Shown: positions 30,655 to 42,185 of the stretch, piece by piece
How positions within the stretch are numbered: position 1 is the first letter of the stretch
Layout: the number at the start of each line of letters is the position of its first letter
Assembly: GCA_025765595.1 (NCBI GenBank)
Contig: JAIVFH010000168.1
Span: 1 to 58,849 of the forward strand
Reading direction: 5' to 3'
Source of the DNA: Obelidium mucronatum
Lineage: Eukaryota > Chytridiomycota > Chytridiomycetes > Chytridiales > Chytriomycetaceae
Length of the DNA: 58,849 nucleotides
Position numbers and translations under genes: made by a program
Notes under the pieces: model-generated
Told to the model about the DNA's origin: nothing
Database searches by the model: none
The model's input: only the letters and a program-made list of their open reading frames with translations

Positions 30655-33600
30655 CTAACGTTGTGCCCTGTTTCCTCCAAATTGTTGTTGCCCTGGTTGT
30701 GACTGCGGTTGTTGTTGTTGCTGCATTTGTCCAGGCATCATTCTAGGACCTCGTACTGCTGGACCACCTGGCTGTTGCGGCTGTTGCTGCTGTTGCTGCT
30801 GGGTTCCCAAGTTAGGATTGAAACCAGCATTAGAGCTTGGTCCACGAGGACCACGGCCCCCAGGTGGTCCAGCACTCATACTTCTTTGGATTTGTTGTGG
30901 TGGCGCCTGTTGTTGCTGTGGCTGTGGCATCCCCATTCCCATCCCTGGCACTCCTGGACTGCGTGGCGCCATTCCAGCTGCTGGGCCCCTTTGAGTATTT
31001 ACAAACAGGTTATCGCTACTCAGCCCCTTCCCAGCACTTTCTAAACCACGACCACGCTCCATATTATCCATATCCTCGTCATCACTACTTTCATACGTCG
31101 TGGGAGCAAGTCTTGACGGAGCCATCCCACCGCCACCAATACGAGGGCTTGACGGCTGTTGATGAGTATTGAATCCCATCTTCTCAACATTCCTCATCAT
31201 GTTATCCAAATCACTCATATCCACTGGCTTCCCACTCCTTCCACTACCCCCACTCCTACCGCTCGCAATCGACGCCGAATCCGCCGCTTTGGCTTCCTGC
31301 ATCCACAAGGGGACTTTCGCCGCCTGCCGCAACCCAGACCCCGTAGAACTCCTAGGACCCCCCGATCCCATCCCTGGACTCGGAGGCCCGTTACTATTAT
31401 GGTTTCGTAATCCAGCCAACCCCGTGGAACTCAACACGCTTCCCCGCATGTATCCTGGCTTCACGTTATTGAAAACAACACGGTTCGCATTGCGTTCTTC
31501 AAACATGAGGGACATCCGGATGCTTCCTTTTGAAAGCGTGTTTCTGTTGCCGCCGCCGCTGCTGCCGCCGCCGCCGAAGGCACCAGCGCGGCTGGGTGGA
31601 GCGTTTCCACTGAGTCCAGCGGATCGTGGGGACTCGGTTGCTCCCGCTGTGTTGGATGGTTTCGATGGATCCACAATGGGGTCGTCGTCTGGTTGACTGA
31701 GGAGGAGGTGGGAGGTACGACTGTAACAGAGTCGATAAAATGGGTTCAAGTTTTGAATGTAGTTTGTTCCAATCTATAGACGAGTTATAAACAAAATATA
31801 AATTGAAAAAGGAGGAGTTAAAAAAAATGAACATACGAATCAAACAAAAAACAACAAAAGAATACAAACCAAATGCCAATCCAGACGCCATAAAATCCGC
31901 GTACAAGCACGACGAATCTCCCATCGTTCATGCATCATTCCAGCTGCAAATAACTGAATCCCTTTCGTCCCAAGAATAGCCAAGAGCTCCGTCTGCGCAC
32001 CGTCGGGTCCAGGAAGAATAGTATCTTGAATAAACAACAGCATCTGTACCAACAGAGAAGCAGGAATCGAAGGCTCAGACTTATAAATCTGGTCCAACAT
32101 TGCTTTGAGTGGAAAAGTAGACGGCAGATATGTTTTCTGGAGATTCCCATTGCGGTTCTATTGAATAAAAAAAACAACTGTATTAGTAAAAACACTACAA
32201 ACTAAACAAAAAAAAAACAAAAAAACAAATTTTGTTACCTGCAAATACTTGAAATACCCTGTCGAGATCTTCCACCCTTCAATTCGATTCCTCAACATGA
32301 CAAACTCGGCATTCTTGACAGTCTCATCCTTGAAAAAGACACCCGCATCAATCCCCGGATACACTTGCGGCGCAGGCGGTCTCCCAACCAACGACGTATT
32401 CGCTGCTTCAAGTTCAAACGCAGCCACAACATCTACAAACCGTTGAACGTGGTCGTAAATGATTTGTCGCACATGGTACTCGCTATGGTCGTTTTGGATT
32501 GCACTGATCACTTCAAGCATGAATTCACTGTCGCCCAGCCAGAACCCTTGACGCATCCATTCAATGTCGGCTGCTTCCGCGGGTGGGCGGTTGGTGTTTA
32601 GGCCGTCCTGGGAGGCTGGTGGTGCTCTTGGAGAGAGAGAGATTTTCCCAGAGTTGATGTCGCAAAGAATGTCATACAAGTCGATTTGGTTGACAACTGC
32701 TGGGTCTGCGGTTCCCGCGATAAATCCAGGGCTAATTTGAGACAGTAGTTTCAAGTCAAAACTACAACCTTAAGAAAAAGAAACTCAGTCCAACAAACTT
32801 ACACCGCCTGCAGTCCTTGTAAATCCTTCGCAGCCACAACACAGAAACATCGACCCATAACTCCAGTCAAAACACTCCCTCCACCAGATCCCAACGCCGC
32901 CGCCGCATGAACATACGAAGCCACATCAGAACCACTACGCCCATCCCCGAAAAACACAATTCTCTTCTCAGAGAGAACCGCATTCATGAGGAACACGATC
33001 GGGTGCGTTTGAGAACCAGAGTCCAGGTGCGGGTGCCAAAAGTAAGGTGCCGAGTTTCTCCATCTCAGGTCTGGGAATTCAGGAGGGAAAATAGCGTCCA
33101 ACGCCGAGAAGGTTGTGATGAACTTGACGAGTGAGAACTAGATAGAAAAATAAGCAAATTAACAACCACAAAATCCAGCAATCATTGTAGAAAAAATACC
33201 TCGCCCACTTCCTCCGGATAAATCGACAATGGAACCGCCAGATTATACGCAACCTCATTAAACCGAATATTCACTGGGAAATGCTTCCCATCCCACTCTT
33301 CATCAATCATTCCAATAGACTTGGCACCGCGCCTCCTTCCGCGTTCAACATGCGCCTCCACAAATTCATGAAACATGTCTGCAGAGTCGTAGACAGATCT
33401 CATGACTATCCGTTCCGCGGTTGTGAGTCGCGGGATCGTTGCAATGTCGATCGAGTTGATTGTTTGGAAGAGTCCCGTGATGACGGCGATTTTTTCGTAT
33501 GTCATAAAATGGTCCAGCGCGTTTTTGACGAGGGGGAGGAAGGCGTGGACCCATGGGAAAGGGGACACGAGGGATAACCCCCGAGTTTTGTCGGCTAACG

Positions 33601-33658
33601 TTCGGACGTGGTTAATGCAGTATAGGTGGGGCAGCGGTGCAAGTGGGTCCCTTGGCAT
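30655..33658 (-). CDS. Afi1/SPA-type DENN-domain polarity protein
   Basis: Exons 33658-33200, 33137-32803, 32731-32239, 32157-31870, 31773-30655; about 900 residues. Fungal Afi1/SPA proteins link Arf GTPase signalling to cell polarity. The DENN hallmarks are visible: LYCINHVRTLADKTRG near the start, PIVFLMNAVLSEKRIVFFG, DVASYVHAAAALGSGGGSVLTG, and the SPA signature PGFIAGTADPAVVNQIDLYDILCD. The C-terminal 360 residues are disordered (Gly/Ser/Pro/Gln-rich, DDEDMDNMERG, poly-Gln runs). Relatives carry about 100 residues before the LYC motif (the strand with LLAEFD). These are missing here, because only 55 bases separate the ATG from the stop of the upstream gene. Either the first exon is unrecognised or the protein is N-terminally short. 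Confidence 0.8.
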
Positions 33659-33713
33659 AGGTGGTGGTAATTCTAATTATTGTTAATAAGCAGAAGAGCG
33701 ATAACCGGAGAAA

Positions 33714-34713
33714 CTAAAGAGCCTCTTTACGCTTATTTGGTGTAAACTTTTCGAATAGATCAAAGCTGTTATTCAAGTGGTTCACGAAGGTAATTTCGTC
33801 GTTCTCACTAAAGAATCTGAGACCTTGAAACGGAAAAACAGTGATGTTACTTTTATAAGTACTTGAATGATGGGGTTACGTGTTCCAAAGACATTTTACG
33901 CACCGAGAACAACACGATCTGTAAACACAATGACACAGTTCTTTTCCGGTTGTCTGTACTCTGCATTCGAATCCCCATTGCTTAAAAAAACAAGAACCAT
34001 CGTCAGTCTACCCCGCCTTTTATCGAAAAAAAACAAACTCGATTCCAGTTCTCTCACATTTCAGCAAATGTACGAAGACATGGCTCGTCCCAAATAACCA
34101 CAGATTTCTCAGACATTTGAATCAAAGTTCTGCTTGATGACATTGGCTTCCACGATCGGCCATCAAACCCAAATGCATCCGCGAATAAAGCGATTTGACT
34201 GAAATAGTTGAAGCAAATGAACGGCAAATTGTGGATACAGAAAAGAGAGCATTAATCAAAGCAAGACAAAGAACAACACCAAACATACACATCTGGATTA
34301 AATCGACGAAGCTTTGGAACAACAGTTTCAGCAGATGGGATAGAATTGGGATTCTAAAGACAAAAAGGAGGTAGGCGGGATTCAACACAATAGCCAAAAA
34401 AGTGTTGATCAAACAGGTTACGCCGACCATCGTCTTTGGTCCCAAAACAAACATGTAAGAGTCTTCTTTACGGAAATTCATTCCAGGAAGAGGAATCATA
34501 AACGGACTTTTTTTGGAAAGGGGCGTTAAATTGGAGCCAACAGACACACAATCTGAGGTATGTTCCTTACGAGGCGTCTTGGTAGGTTGCAGTCAGCTGT
34601 GCATTCGGATAGTTGAATTTAACTGCCGGAACTGGCTGAGACGATCCGTACTCGGCAATCATAATGTGGGACAAGATGGGAGGTTGGCCATTGTTGACTG
34701 GTTGTCCCTCCAT
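33714..34713 (-). CDS. Hypothetical protein, unrecognised family
   Basis: ATG at 34713 (MEGQPVNNGQPPILSHIMIA). About five exons can be followed by GT-AG junctions: FRKEDSYMFVLGPKTMVG, NPNSIPSAETVVPKLRRFNP, QIALFADAFGFDGRSWKPMS with SVVIWDEPCLRTFAEM, EYRQPEKNCVIVFTDRVVL, and the C-terminal FFSENDEITFVNHLNNSFDL ending KRKEAL. The product is about 250 residues with no TM helix or signal peptide. Conserved-looking aromatic and acidic stretches suggest a globular protein, but I cannot name it. The frame breaks by one base at 34569-34584, where YQD must continue into PRKEHTSDCVSVG. Confidence 0.5.
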
Positions 34714-34814
34714 TTTTGAATAAACTCTGCTGAACAATAATGTTGTAGACGATTAATGATCTATCTATTATTTTCTTCTACAGTATCATATGTTTTGGCA
34801 AGAATTTCGTGGGA

Positions 34815-36197
34815 CTACCTCTTCCCTTCCTCTCCAACAAGTGGTTGCCCTTGTGACAACCGATGCCCAATTCGATCCAAATCAACCTTCATCTTCATCA
34901 TCAACAACAACTGAACATTGGCTGCGGCGTAATACACCCAGTTCATGAGGTTGACGATTGGATCCGCTTTAAAAACGAGGACAATAATTATAGAAATCGA
35001 TATCATAAGCGTGATTATACACGCAGGCGTACTATAATACGCAACAATCTTGAATCGTAATAGCGATGTCTCGGCTGCAATGTTTCGAAATGCACATTCT
35101 CCATTTGTCACGGATCGCTTCAAAGTCACACTCGCATATCCTTCTCTTTTTGAACATGATTCTTCCTCGTCGTTCTTGGTACTGCTGTTGCTTCTGTTGA
35201 TGAATTTGTAGAACACGTACAACAAAATCGCATCGTAAGCTGTGTGAAAGAGGAGTATCCCGGCACTGGTGTATCGATATCCCAATCATGAACTCAGGTC
35301 TGAAGACGGAAATCCCCATAAGCACCACTTGAGACACATAAATTAAAGGTGCCGCGATTGCAATGTATTCCATAACTCGATACAGGATTCGATTCAACTG
35401 TTTGACCATCTTTTTGCACCGATACCAGCAGTAGAAAAAGTACCTATTTTCGAAGTGATCAGTAATTATTTAAAACTGAAACAGATTAGATAGAAAGTAA
35501 CAAGGTTGTACGTGATTTCAAGAATACAGTTGCACATCACTAAACCGATTCTCCTTCCAGATTCCAGATTCGGATCATGCGCTATCGCCACACCCCACGC
35601 GACTAGAGACAAGTATACCAACTGGCACAGCAATAAGGCGAATAAGCAAACATTGAAGATGCTGAGTATTCTCTTAAGATAGACACATTCGCGTTTTCTC
35701 TATTGATCTCATGTTTCAGAACGATCCAACAGAGAATAATGAGCTCTACAAAGACAGTGATCGACAGGAAAATACACAAGTAGAACGTGATGAGATCAAT
35801 CTGTGTGATGTCTTCCCTCATTTGAAAACAGGAACTCAGGCTCACAGTCACAGCGAAGGAAAAAGATTTACAGACTTGAATAATGACACAACCATCGAGC
35901 CGCAAATCAGTGTACAATATATTGGTTTCTTTCACGGTCACATTGAACACTTGCCATTTGAGGTTTTTGTCAGAATTCTAGACACTATTCAGAATGACTC
36001 TGAATGAACAGATCAAAAAAATCAGGAGAAAATACCCGAGAGTGATAGCGAGAGCTCCGGATCAAGGACCAGAAAATCAACGCCTCTATTCCTGAAGTCC
36101 CCAAATAGAGCACGCGTGAGTGTGCATCATGCTGCAAATAGAGCTCACGTGTGCAGAATAAAAACCCAAAATTTTCATTCTCCACCGTTTCAATCAC
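34815..36197 (-). CDS. Predicted multi-pass (about seven TM) membrane protein, 5' end uncertain
   Basis: Successive exons on the minus strand encode an extracellular-looking segment (QVFNVTVKETNILYTDLR, an N-glycosylation site), then TM helices LITFYLCIFLSITVFVELII, FNVCLFALLLCQLVYLSLVA, YIAIAAPLIYVSQVVLMGIS, GILLFHTAYDAILLYVFYKF, IITLMISISIIIVLVF and VYYAAANVQLLLMM. A short cytosolic tail ends LVGEEGKR. An intron lies near 35510-35450. The topology is receptor-like, but I do not recognise a family signature. Two frame breaks occur, a surplus G at 35276-35284 and an apparent missing A at 35691-35700. The exon at 36197-35985 (SGIEALIFWSLIRSS) may belong to the N-terminus. Confidence 0.5.
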
Positions 36198-37797
36198 GTT
36201 GTAATATTGGTTGTAAGCGGGAGGACCTCAGCGCCGCTCGACGCTTCCTGGACCAGCAGGACTGCCTCAGGTGGTCTCCTGAGCGACTCAGCAGCGGCAA
36301 TTGGGCAGCTGCAAAGCAGTGCAAATGACGGGCGTGATTGGTCAAGTGTCGATTTAATCAAAAATAGTTGGACTGAATTTTTTCACGTGAAGAAAAAGAG
36401 TCAAGCCCAAGTTGAGAGAAAAGCTTAAAAAGAGAAGGTGCCTCCGTCTTCCACTTCAGTCAACAGCTGAACTCAAAACTCACTGGTCTCCGGCCTGCCG
36501 GCCTCTAGTGCCACTCATGCAGACATCCCCAAGCTCCTCTGCCTTGGGACACTAGCGATTTGTAAAGCGGCTCTGGCAGACACTTCAGATCACTCTCGCT
36601 ATCACTCGCCTCACTCACAGCGAGTCACCCAACCAACCAACTACCCCCAGTTCTTAGTGGCTGCTGCATTCCGCCTGTCCGCCACTGTTCTGCTCACTGG
36701 TTAAAATTCTATCCGAGTGCCGTGTCACTCTTACACAACTCAACGACTGCCAATGCCATCGAATCCTATCCTGCATTCTTGCCATCTGGCGTCGTCTGGT
36801 AAAAGTTCTATTAAAACTACAGTACTCTCTGCTGTCGGTGTAAAATTCTATCTACTACAACCAACTTGACCACTACTTGTCGATTATTCGCTTACCATCA
36901 ATACCCCACTCCTTCTACTTTGTTGGACCTACTATGCCAACATCTTTTCGACTACAACTATCCAATGGTACAAATATTCTATCCTTGTTCTGGTGCTACA
37001 GTTCTATTTTTTGCTCTTTTTTCCTCGAAAAAGACACTACACACAGTGGCAGCCCTTCTCAAGCTGCAACCACAACTACTTGGTAAAAGTTCTATATACA
37101 AACAACAACGGTTCAAAAGTTCTATTCGACTCCTGGTGACACTTTCTATCTTGACGCTCCCTGTGACAAAATTCTATTTCATCTTCATTTCCATGAAAAA
37201 ATGAGGGTTCGCTACACTCTTTTTGGGTTCCCCTTATTTCCGGATCTACCATTGCCATCCGGAAGTAACACCAACTCGCTACTTACTTTAATGGTACCAA
37301 ATTTCTATAATTCAAACACAACCAACCGACTACTACTACTCCTTCCTATCTGGTGTAATGTTCTATATGTATATTCATTCTTCCAACAACTCTTCCTCGA
37401 TAATTCTCACCTTGCAAACTTCCTCGCTCTTATCCTTCTTTCTCTTGCCCACGATATGATGGGGTATTGTCTATAGATTTTTTGTAGAAAAGGCAAAATG
37501 CCTTGTCATGCTTTGAATAAAAACATTGCAGTTGATCGTATTTTTCTATTGTAACTTCCTTCAAACTCAATATTCGAAAGTTCGAGATTGACCTCGTAAA
37601 GGACCGCCGTTGTCTAACCAGCCAAATTCCATCATGTAAACTGTCTTATCTCTGTCGGTACTAGCCAAATATATCCCTTCTGTTAAATATTTCTTCTGTC
37701 ATCGAAATAGCGACTTTAGTTTTTTATTGTTTTCTGAGACAAGCAAAAAATTAAGTTCAAAAACTATAACAAAATAATGTAAATAAAATGGGGCACG
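36198..37797. other. 1.6-kb stretch without a protein gene, containing an iterated motif
   Basis: No frame here looks like a protein. The first part (36450-36660) is C/T-rich. The rest holds many copies of one motif (next entry). It may be a non-coding RNA or a regulatory region; nothing in the sequence decides. Confidence 0.5.
36697..37366 (+). repeat. Eleven or so dispersed copies of a GGTNNAANNTTCTAT-like motif
   Basis: Copies near 36697, 36796, 36836, 36964, 36990, 37079, 37107, 37133, 37160, 37290 and 37349, each ending in TTCTAT and mostly preceded by TGGT plus an A-rich spacer, for example TGGTAAAAGTTCTAT (twice exactly). The spacing is irregular (26 to 130 bases) and the intervening DNA is not repeated. 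Confidence 0.75.
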
Positions 37798-38185
37798 TTA
37801 TTCGGCATAGAGAGGAAGCGCATCGTTGGGGGTATTCCTGGCCCGCAAGTCCAACAACATGGCATGTAGTCTAGCTTCGTTTTCTGTGGATGCAATGTGG
37901 AATTCTTTCAGAATCACGTCGACTTGAAGTACAAGAAGGGCTCGCCCATTGATTTTTTGAGCTGGTGTTTTTTTCGTTTTGTTTTTATGATTAGAATATT
38001 CGATCCAATTGGTTTATGAGACTGTTTTACCATGAATAACGAGCTCGCCATCTTCACCACCTCCATTTAAGGCAACCCACCGACCCGCATCTTCAACTGT
38101 CCAATCATTAGGATCCAAACTGACATTTCGCGGCCACAGGGATGATTGTCTGCACGGTGAAGTAAAAACAAGGGTTTAACAAACA

Positions 38186-38228
<43 letters not shown>

Positions 38229-39254
38229 ACCCAGCAACCATAATCCCAATAGGCCGAATATTCTCCGGCTTAATCACTACACCACCACCACCAGCCACCA
38301 TCTGCGGCCGATTGCCCAGCGGATTATAGATTTCCCCAGTCATCCAATGTAAGTATCACTGCCCGTTCTTGCGCTTCCAGATTCTGTGCCCGGATTTTCG
38401 CTTCATCGTCTGCTTTTTGGAGCTCCCTTTTCACTTTCGATTGCCTTCGATAGTATGTGACGCCGAATAGGGAGGCAACAACGAGGACGCCAATGACGGA
38501 TCCAATAATGGCGGGAACTGGTGTGGATGTTTCGTTATTTCCAGGTTTTTGATCCATTACAGTACTGTTGCCATTGTTATTGTTGTTGTTGTTGATTGGT
38601 CTGGGAGCTATAATCGCGGAGCTCGAGAGAACAGCGGTTGGTGAGACTGTTGCTTGAGATTGCTGCTGCTTGCGACTGCCTGCGGATCCTGAAGTGCCAA
38701 CAGTAGCTTGGATTCCGGGTTGCGGTGCCTGGGTCACTACAGGCTGTGGTGCTGTAGTTACTACTGGAACATTGGGCCGAAATTGACCAACGCCAGTTGC
38801 AAAGTTGGCGCCTGAATTGCATTGGCCGAGGGTCAACGCCGAGGGGCTTCCCACTGCGGCAGTGCATCCGCTGTCGGAGTAGCTTGTTGCCGTCAGCGGT
38901 CCCGTTGGCGTATCGCACCCATCGGTTTGCCGTAAAGTCCTGAGTGTGTGTAGATTATTATTTTTTGTAAAGGGCATGCTTTGGGAACTACTCAACTGGT
39001 GCACACACTCCAAAGCCAATCGCCATCGGATTGAAGTTGGCAGTGTCGCAGGCTGTTCGAATGACATACTGCGTTCCTTGTGCAAAGTTGGCGGCTGCCA
39101 AATTGTCTGCATTGGAAGTGTCGCAGATGGTCTTTGGGTTCGCACAGCCGTTCGTTGCGGAACATGAAGGAGCCGTAATCAATTCCATGTATGTTGGGTT
39201 TTGGCAGCTGCCGTCGCTGTAGTAGATGTAGGTCGGTCCAACATGTACTGACAT
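37798..39254 (-). CDS. SAM-tailed surface protein, array member A
   Basis: ATG at 39254: MSVHVGPTYIYYSDGSCQNP, then NGCANPKTICDTSNADNL and FGVCAPVE close the first ectodomain unit. A second exon has TLRQTDGCDTPTGPLTATSY and CNSGANFATGVGQF, followed by a Pro/Thr/Gln-rich stalk, one TM (VPAIIGSVIGVLVVASLFGV), a basic/acidic juxtamembrane helix and EIYNPLGN. After an intron comes a SAM-like domain: DPNDWTVEDAGRWVALNGGG, then INGRALLVLQVDVILKEF. The layout is that of a single-pass receptor with a protein-interaction tail. No hydrophobic signal peptide precedes the ectodomain. The frame breaks at 38329-38344 (surplus base in GACTGGGGAA). The closest paralogs are the next three genes. Confidence 0.7.
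38191..38225 (+). repeat. A homopolymer of 35 bases
   Basis: On the coding strand this is a T tract lying just behind the GTGAG donor of the intron before the SAM exon of array member A. Its length is likely polymorphic and error-prone. Confidence 0.9.
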
Positions 39255-39332
39255 CTTCTTGATTAAAAATTAAAAACTTGAATACGGCACGCATATTATT
39301 TTTTTTACAGAGTAGAAGAGCAAAACGAGGTA

Positions 39333-40330
39333 CTAGGAGGGAGATAATCTCCCCATTGGATCATAGGGCACACCATTAATGGTGTAAGCTGGCTTCGGCT
39401 TTACAGAAGTTTGTTCCCTTGAAGTTGAACTTGTGGCGTTGCAGTCTGCCTCCACACGAACAGCTTTCTCCGCATCATGGTTTTTGGTTGCCTTCGATAT
39501 TTCATTCTTGCGTGTGAAACATAAAACGGCTCCAATTGCTGTAAGAACGACAACGGCAGCAACTGAGCCGACAATGGCAGGAATGTTGGGACCAGTCGCT
39601 CCGTCTACGTTCTGGCTTACAGCAGTGGTGTATGTATTGGAAGTGTTGAAGCCAGTAAGTGCTGTAGCTTGGGTACTTAGAGGGTGTGTCTGACTCTGTA
39701 TAGTGTTCACTGGTTGTGGCTGAGCGTTCAATCCAGGTTCTTGACTTGTGGAAGTAATCAGCGACAGCACAGTGGGAGAAACTCCAGCAGGCGCTGACGG
39801 CGCGCCAGCTGGATTTGAAGTGGTTGCTTGGCCCTTGTACATTGAGTAGAATGAACCGGCGATGCAAGTGTCACGCAGGATGGAGAGATGGTTCCCAATT
39901 TGATTACTGCAAGTGCTGTCAGTAAAGCTTCTGGCATAAAACTTGCCGCTAGATTCAGAATATTGAATCCATTTTCCTGAGACTGCATCCTGTCAAGTTT
40001 TTCTGGCGTTTTAGATCAGGGTACATTTACTTTTTAAAGTTTGTCATCAAAGCGGCACTCAACTGGAGCGCAACTACCAATAACGACCGCCATTTCATTG
40101 AACTTTGTGCCATCACATGGGTATATAGTCACAAATTGACTACCTTGAGGGAAATTCAAAACTCCCAAAGTGTCTGCATTTGCAGTTTCACATAGAGTCT
40201 TTGGGTTGGCGCACCCTTTAGTAGCTACGCAGGAGGCGAGCGGGGTCGCTGTCAATTCCATATATATTGGATTCTGGCAGTTTGAATCATTGTAGTGAAT
40301 GGCGACAGCTCCAGCGTGAAGAAGAGCCAT
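39333..40330 (-). CDS. Surface protein, array member B (no SAM tail)
   Basis: ATG at 40330: MALLHAGAVAIHYNDSNCQN, CANPKTLCETANADTLGV, GSCAPVECRFDDKL, closely paralogous to member A. An intron near 40010-39990 leads to a second unit (GKWIQYSESSGKFYARSFTD), a Ser/Thr/Gln-rich stalk, a TM (IPAIVGSVAAVVVLTAIGAV) and a short cytosolic tail. The tail keeps the PYDPMG equivalent of member A's IYNPLG and then stops at LSPS. The SAM exon present in A, C and D is missing, so this member would bind outside without the cytosolic partner domain. Confidence 0.7.
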
Positions 40331-40508
40331 ATTTTTGAGATGATTTGCAACATTGCCGCTTTTTTTTTTTCGCCCAGGCTCCAACAAACTGAACACAAAT
40401 TCAATGAGCTCTTAACCATAATACTACGATAATACGCAAATGGTTTCAAAGAAGGTCACAATGTATTGAGACAAATATACAACGCTTATAGAAACAGTTT
40501 TTTTTTCC

Positions 40509-42034
40509 TCAGCCATAATACACAGGAAGCACGTCTGCCGCCACTGCCGGGGCTTTCTCCTCTTCCAAGGGACCAAAGTTTGTCCTCAACTCCAAAAGAG
40601 AGTTTTCCAGAACGCGCTTGTCAGAAAGAACCTCAAATTTAAAAGATTTAAGCACTTCATCGATGGGCAAGACAAGAAGTGCTCGACCATTGATTTTTTG
40701 AGCTTGGAGTAGAGTTGAAGAAAGTGCGAGATTATTGGTCAAGAATGCAAACAAAACGCGTGTCACTCACCATGAATTACAAGCTCTCCTTCTACACCGC
40801 CGCCATTGACTGCAACCCATTGTCCGACATCATCAATTGTCCAATCGTTAGGATCACTGCTTATTAGCCTCGGTCGTCGAGAAGTTCCACTGTTTGATAT
40901 CTGAGTTTAGCATATTTGGTGGAACGAGCACAAATAAGGAATATACTGCCTTTGGCGGTGAAAGCTGACCGAATAAAGAAAAAGAATACACCGCCAACAA
41001 CAGTAGAGATCCGCTTACGGCGATAGAGGATCCCGCCTTCGGCAGATACAATAACTTTACCCAGCGGCAATTACTACTTGATTTAAAGCAGCAAAAGTCC
41101 CCAAATCCGAAACATACAACTGGGCCTGTTTTCCCAACGGATGATAGACTTCTTCGACACCGTCATCGTCAATAATTTTGATAACTTTCTTGGCAGCTTC
41201 GCGTTCCCTCAATTCGATTTCTTGGAGTGCAGCGATGCGTTGTGCCTCCTTTTCGTCTTCTTGGCGTTTCTGTTTCGTAGCTTTCGTGTATCTGTTGATC
41301 AAGATTCCCGAGATGGCAAGGAGAATGACGCCTGCGATGGAGCCAATAATGACTGGCACAGGGGGCGATGATGGCGGCTGGCTGTATTCCTGGTTTATTG
41401 GTGTGGCAACAGACGCGACGGTGGTCGATTTCAACCGTGACGCAGTGCTTGTTGGCGCGGCGTCGGACTGTAGCGGCGGCGCCAGAGTTGGCGGCGGCGC
41501 AGCGTTTGGCGCCGAGTTTTGCGGCGGCAGCGCGACGGGCGGCGCCGGCGGGGGTGGCGGCGGCGGCGGCGGCGGCGCCTGGGCGGACGACGCGCCGACG
41601 GCGAACACAAACTGGCCGCCGTTGCACTGCCCGGCCGACAGTGCCGTCGATCCGCCACCGCCGCAGTTCGCCGACGCAAGCTGGCCGCCGGCGATCGAGT
41701 AGAACACGCTGGCGCCAGCCGGTCCCTGTGTAACAGCGGGTCAAACTACCTCAAACTATTAATATCCACTCAACTGGCACACATCGCCCAACAACATAAT
41801 TGTACGACTCCTGCAGGTTCGAGCCGCTACATGGGTACACTGCCACAAACAAGTTGTTTCCAAACTGGTTGGAGCCAAAGGTGGTTACATCAATCAGTGT
41901 GTTGCATGTCACTGTTTGTCCGCCAATGCACCCAGACCGACAGTCCCCTGAAACTGGCCTGAAGCGGACCATGGATGTATCGGCAGAGTTGGCAATGCAT
42001 CCGTTCGAGACATAGGCGTCAAAGTAGTTGTTCA
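40509..42034 (-). CDS. SAM-tailed surface protein, array member C
   Basis: ATG at 42034 (MNNYFDAYVSNGCIANSADT). The ectodomain has several Cys (CRSGCIGGQTVTC, CSGSNLQES) and ends GRCVPVE like A and B. A very GC-rich exon (41720-41430) adds CGGGGSTALSAGQCNGGQF and a proline run, then the TM (VPVIIGSIAGVILLAISGIL), a long charged juxtamembrane helix (KQKRQEDEKEAQRIAALQEI) and EEVYHPLGKQ. After an intron comes the SAM-like domain DPNDWTIDDVGQWVAVNGGG, then KINGRALLVLPIDEVLKSFK. Partner and ligand are unknown. The proline/GC-rich exon differs sharply in base composition from its neighbours. Confidence 0.7.
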
Positions 42035-42185
42035 TGCAATAGGATTTTTCGGCAGACACAAAGTTTCAAGCTTGCACAAAACTGATTAAAAAAGTGACAA
42101 AGTGAGAGGATGCAGAGAAATTCATTTCTATTCATAGGAAAGCGACATAAAAACACAAAACGATAAAGTCATATCGGTACATTAA

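Noticed and set aside
34555..34572. Possible 18-nt intron (GTAAGG...CTCAG) in the hypothetical gene at 33.7-34.7 kb
   Set aside because: Removing it leads to an early stop. A one-base shift gives a longer continuous protein, so it is treated as a frame break.
36005..36330. Palindromic-looking GCACGCGTGAG / CTCACGTGTGC segment as a mobile-element end
   Set aside because: No target duplication or second terminus could be found.
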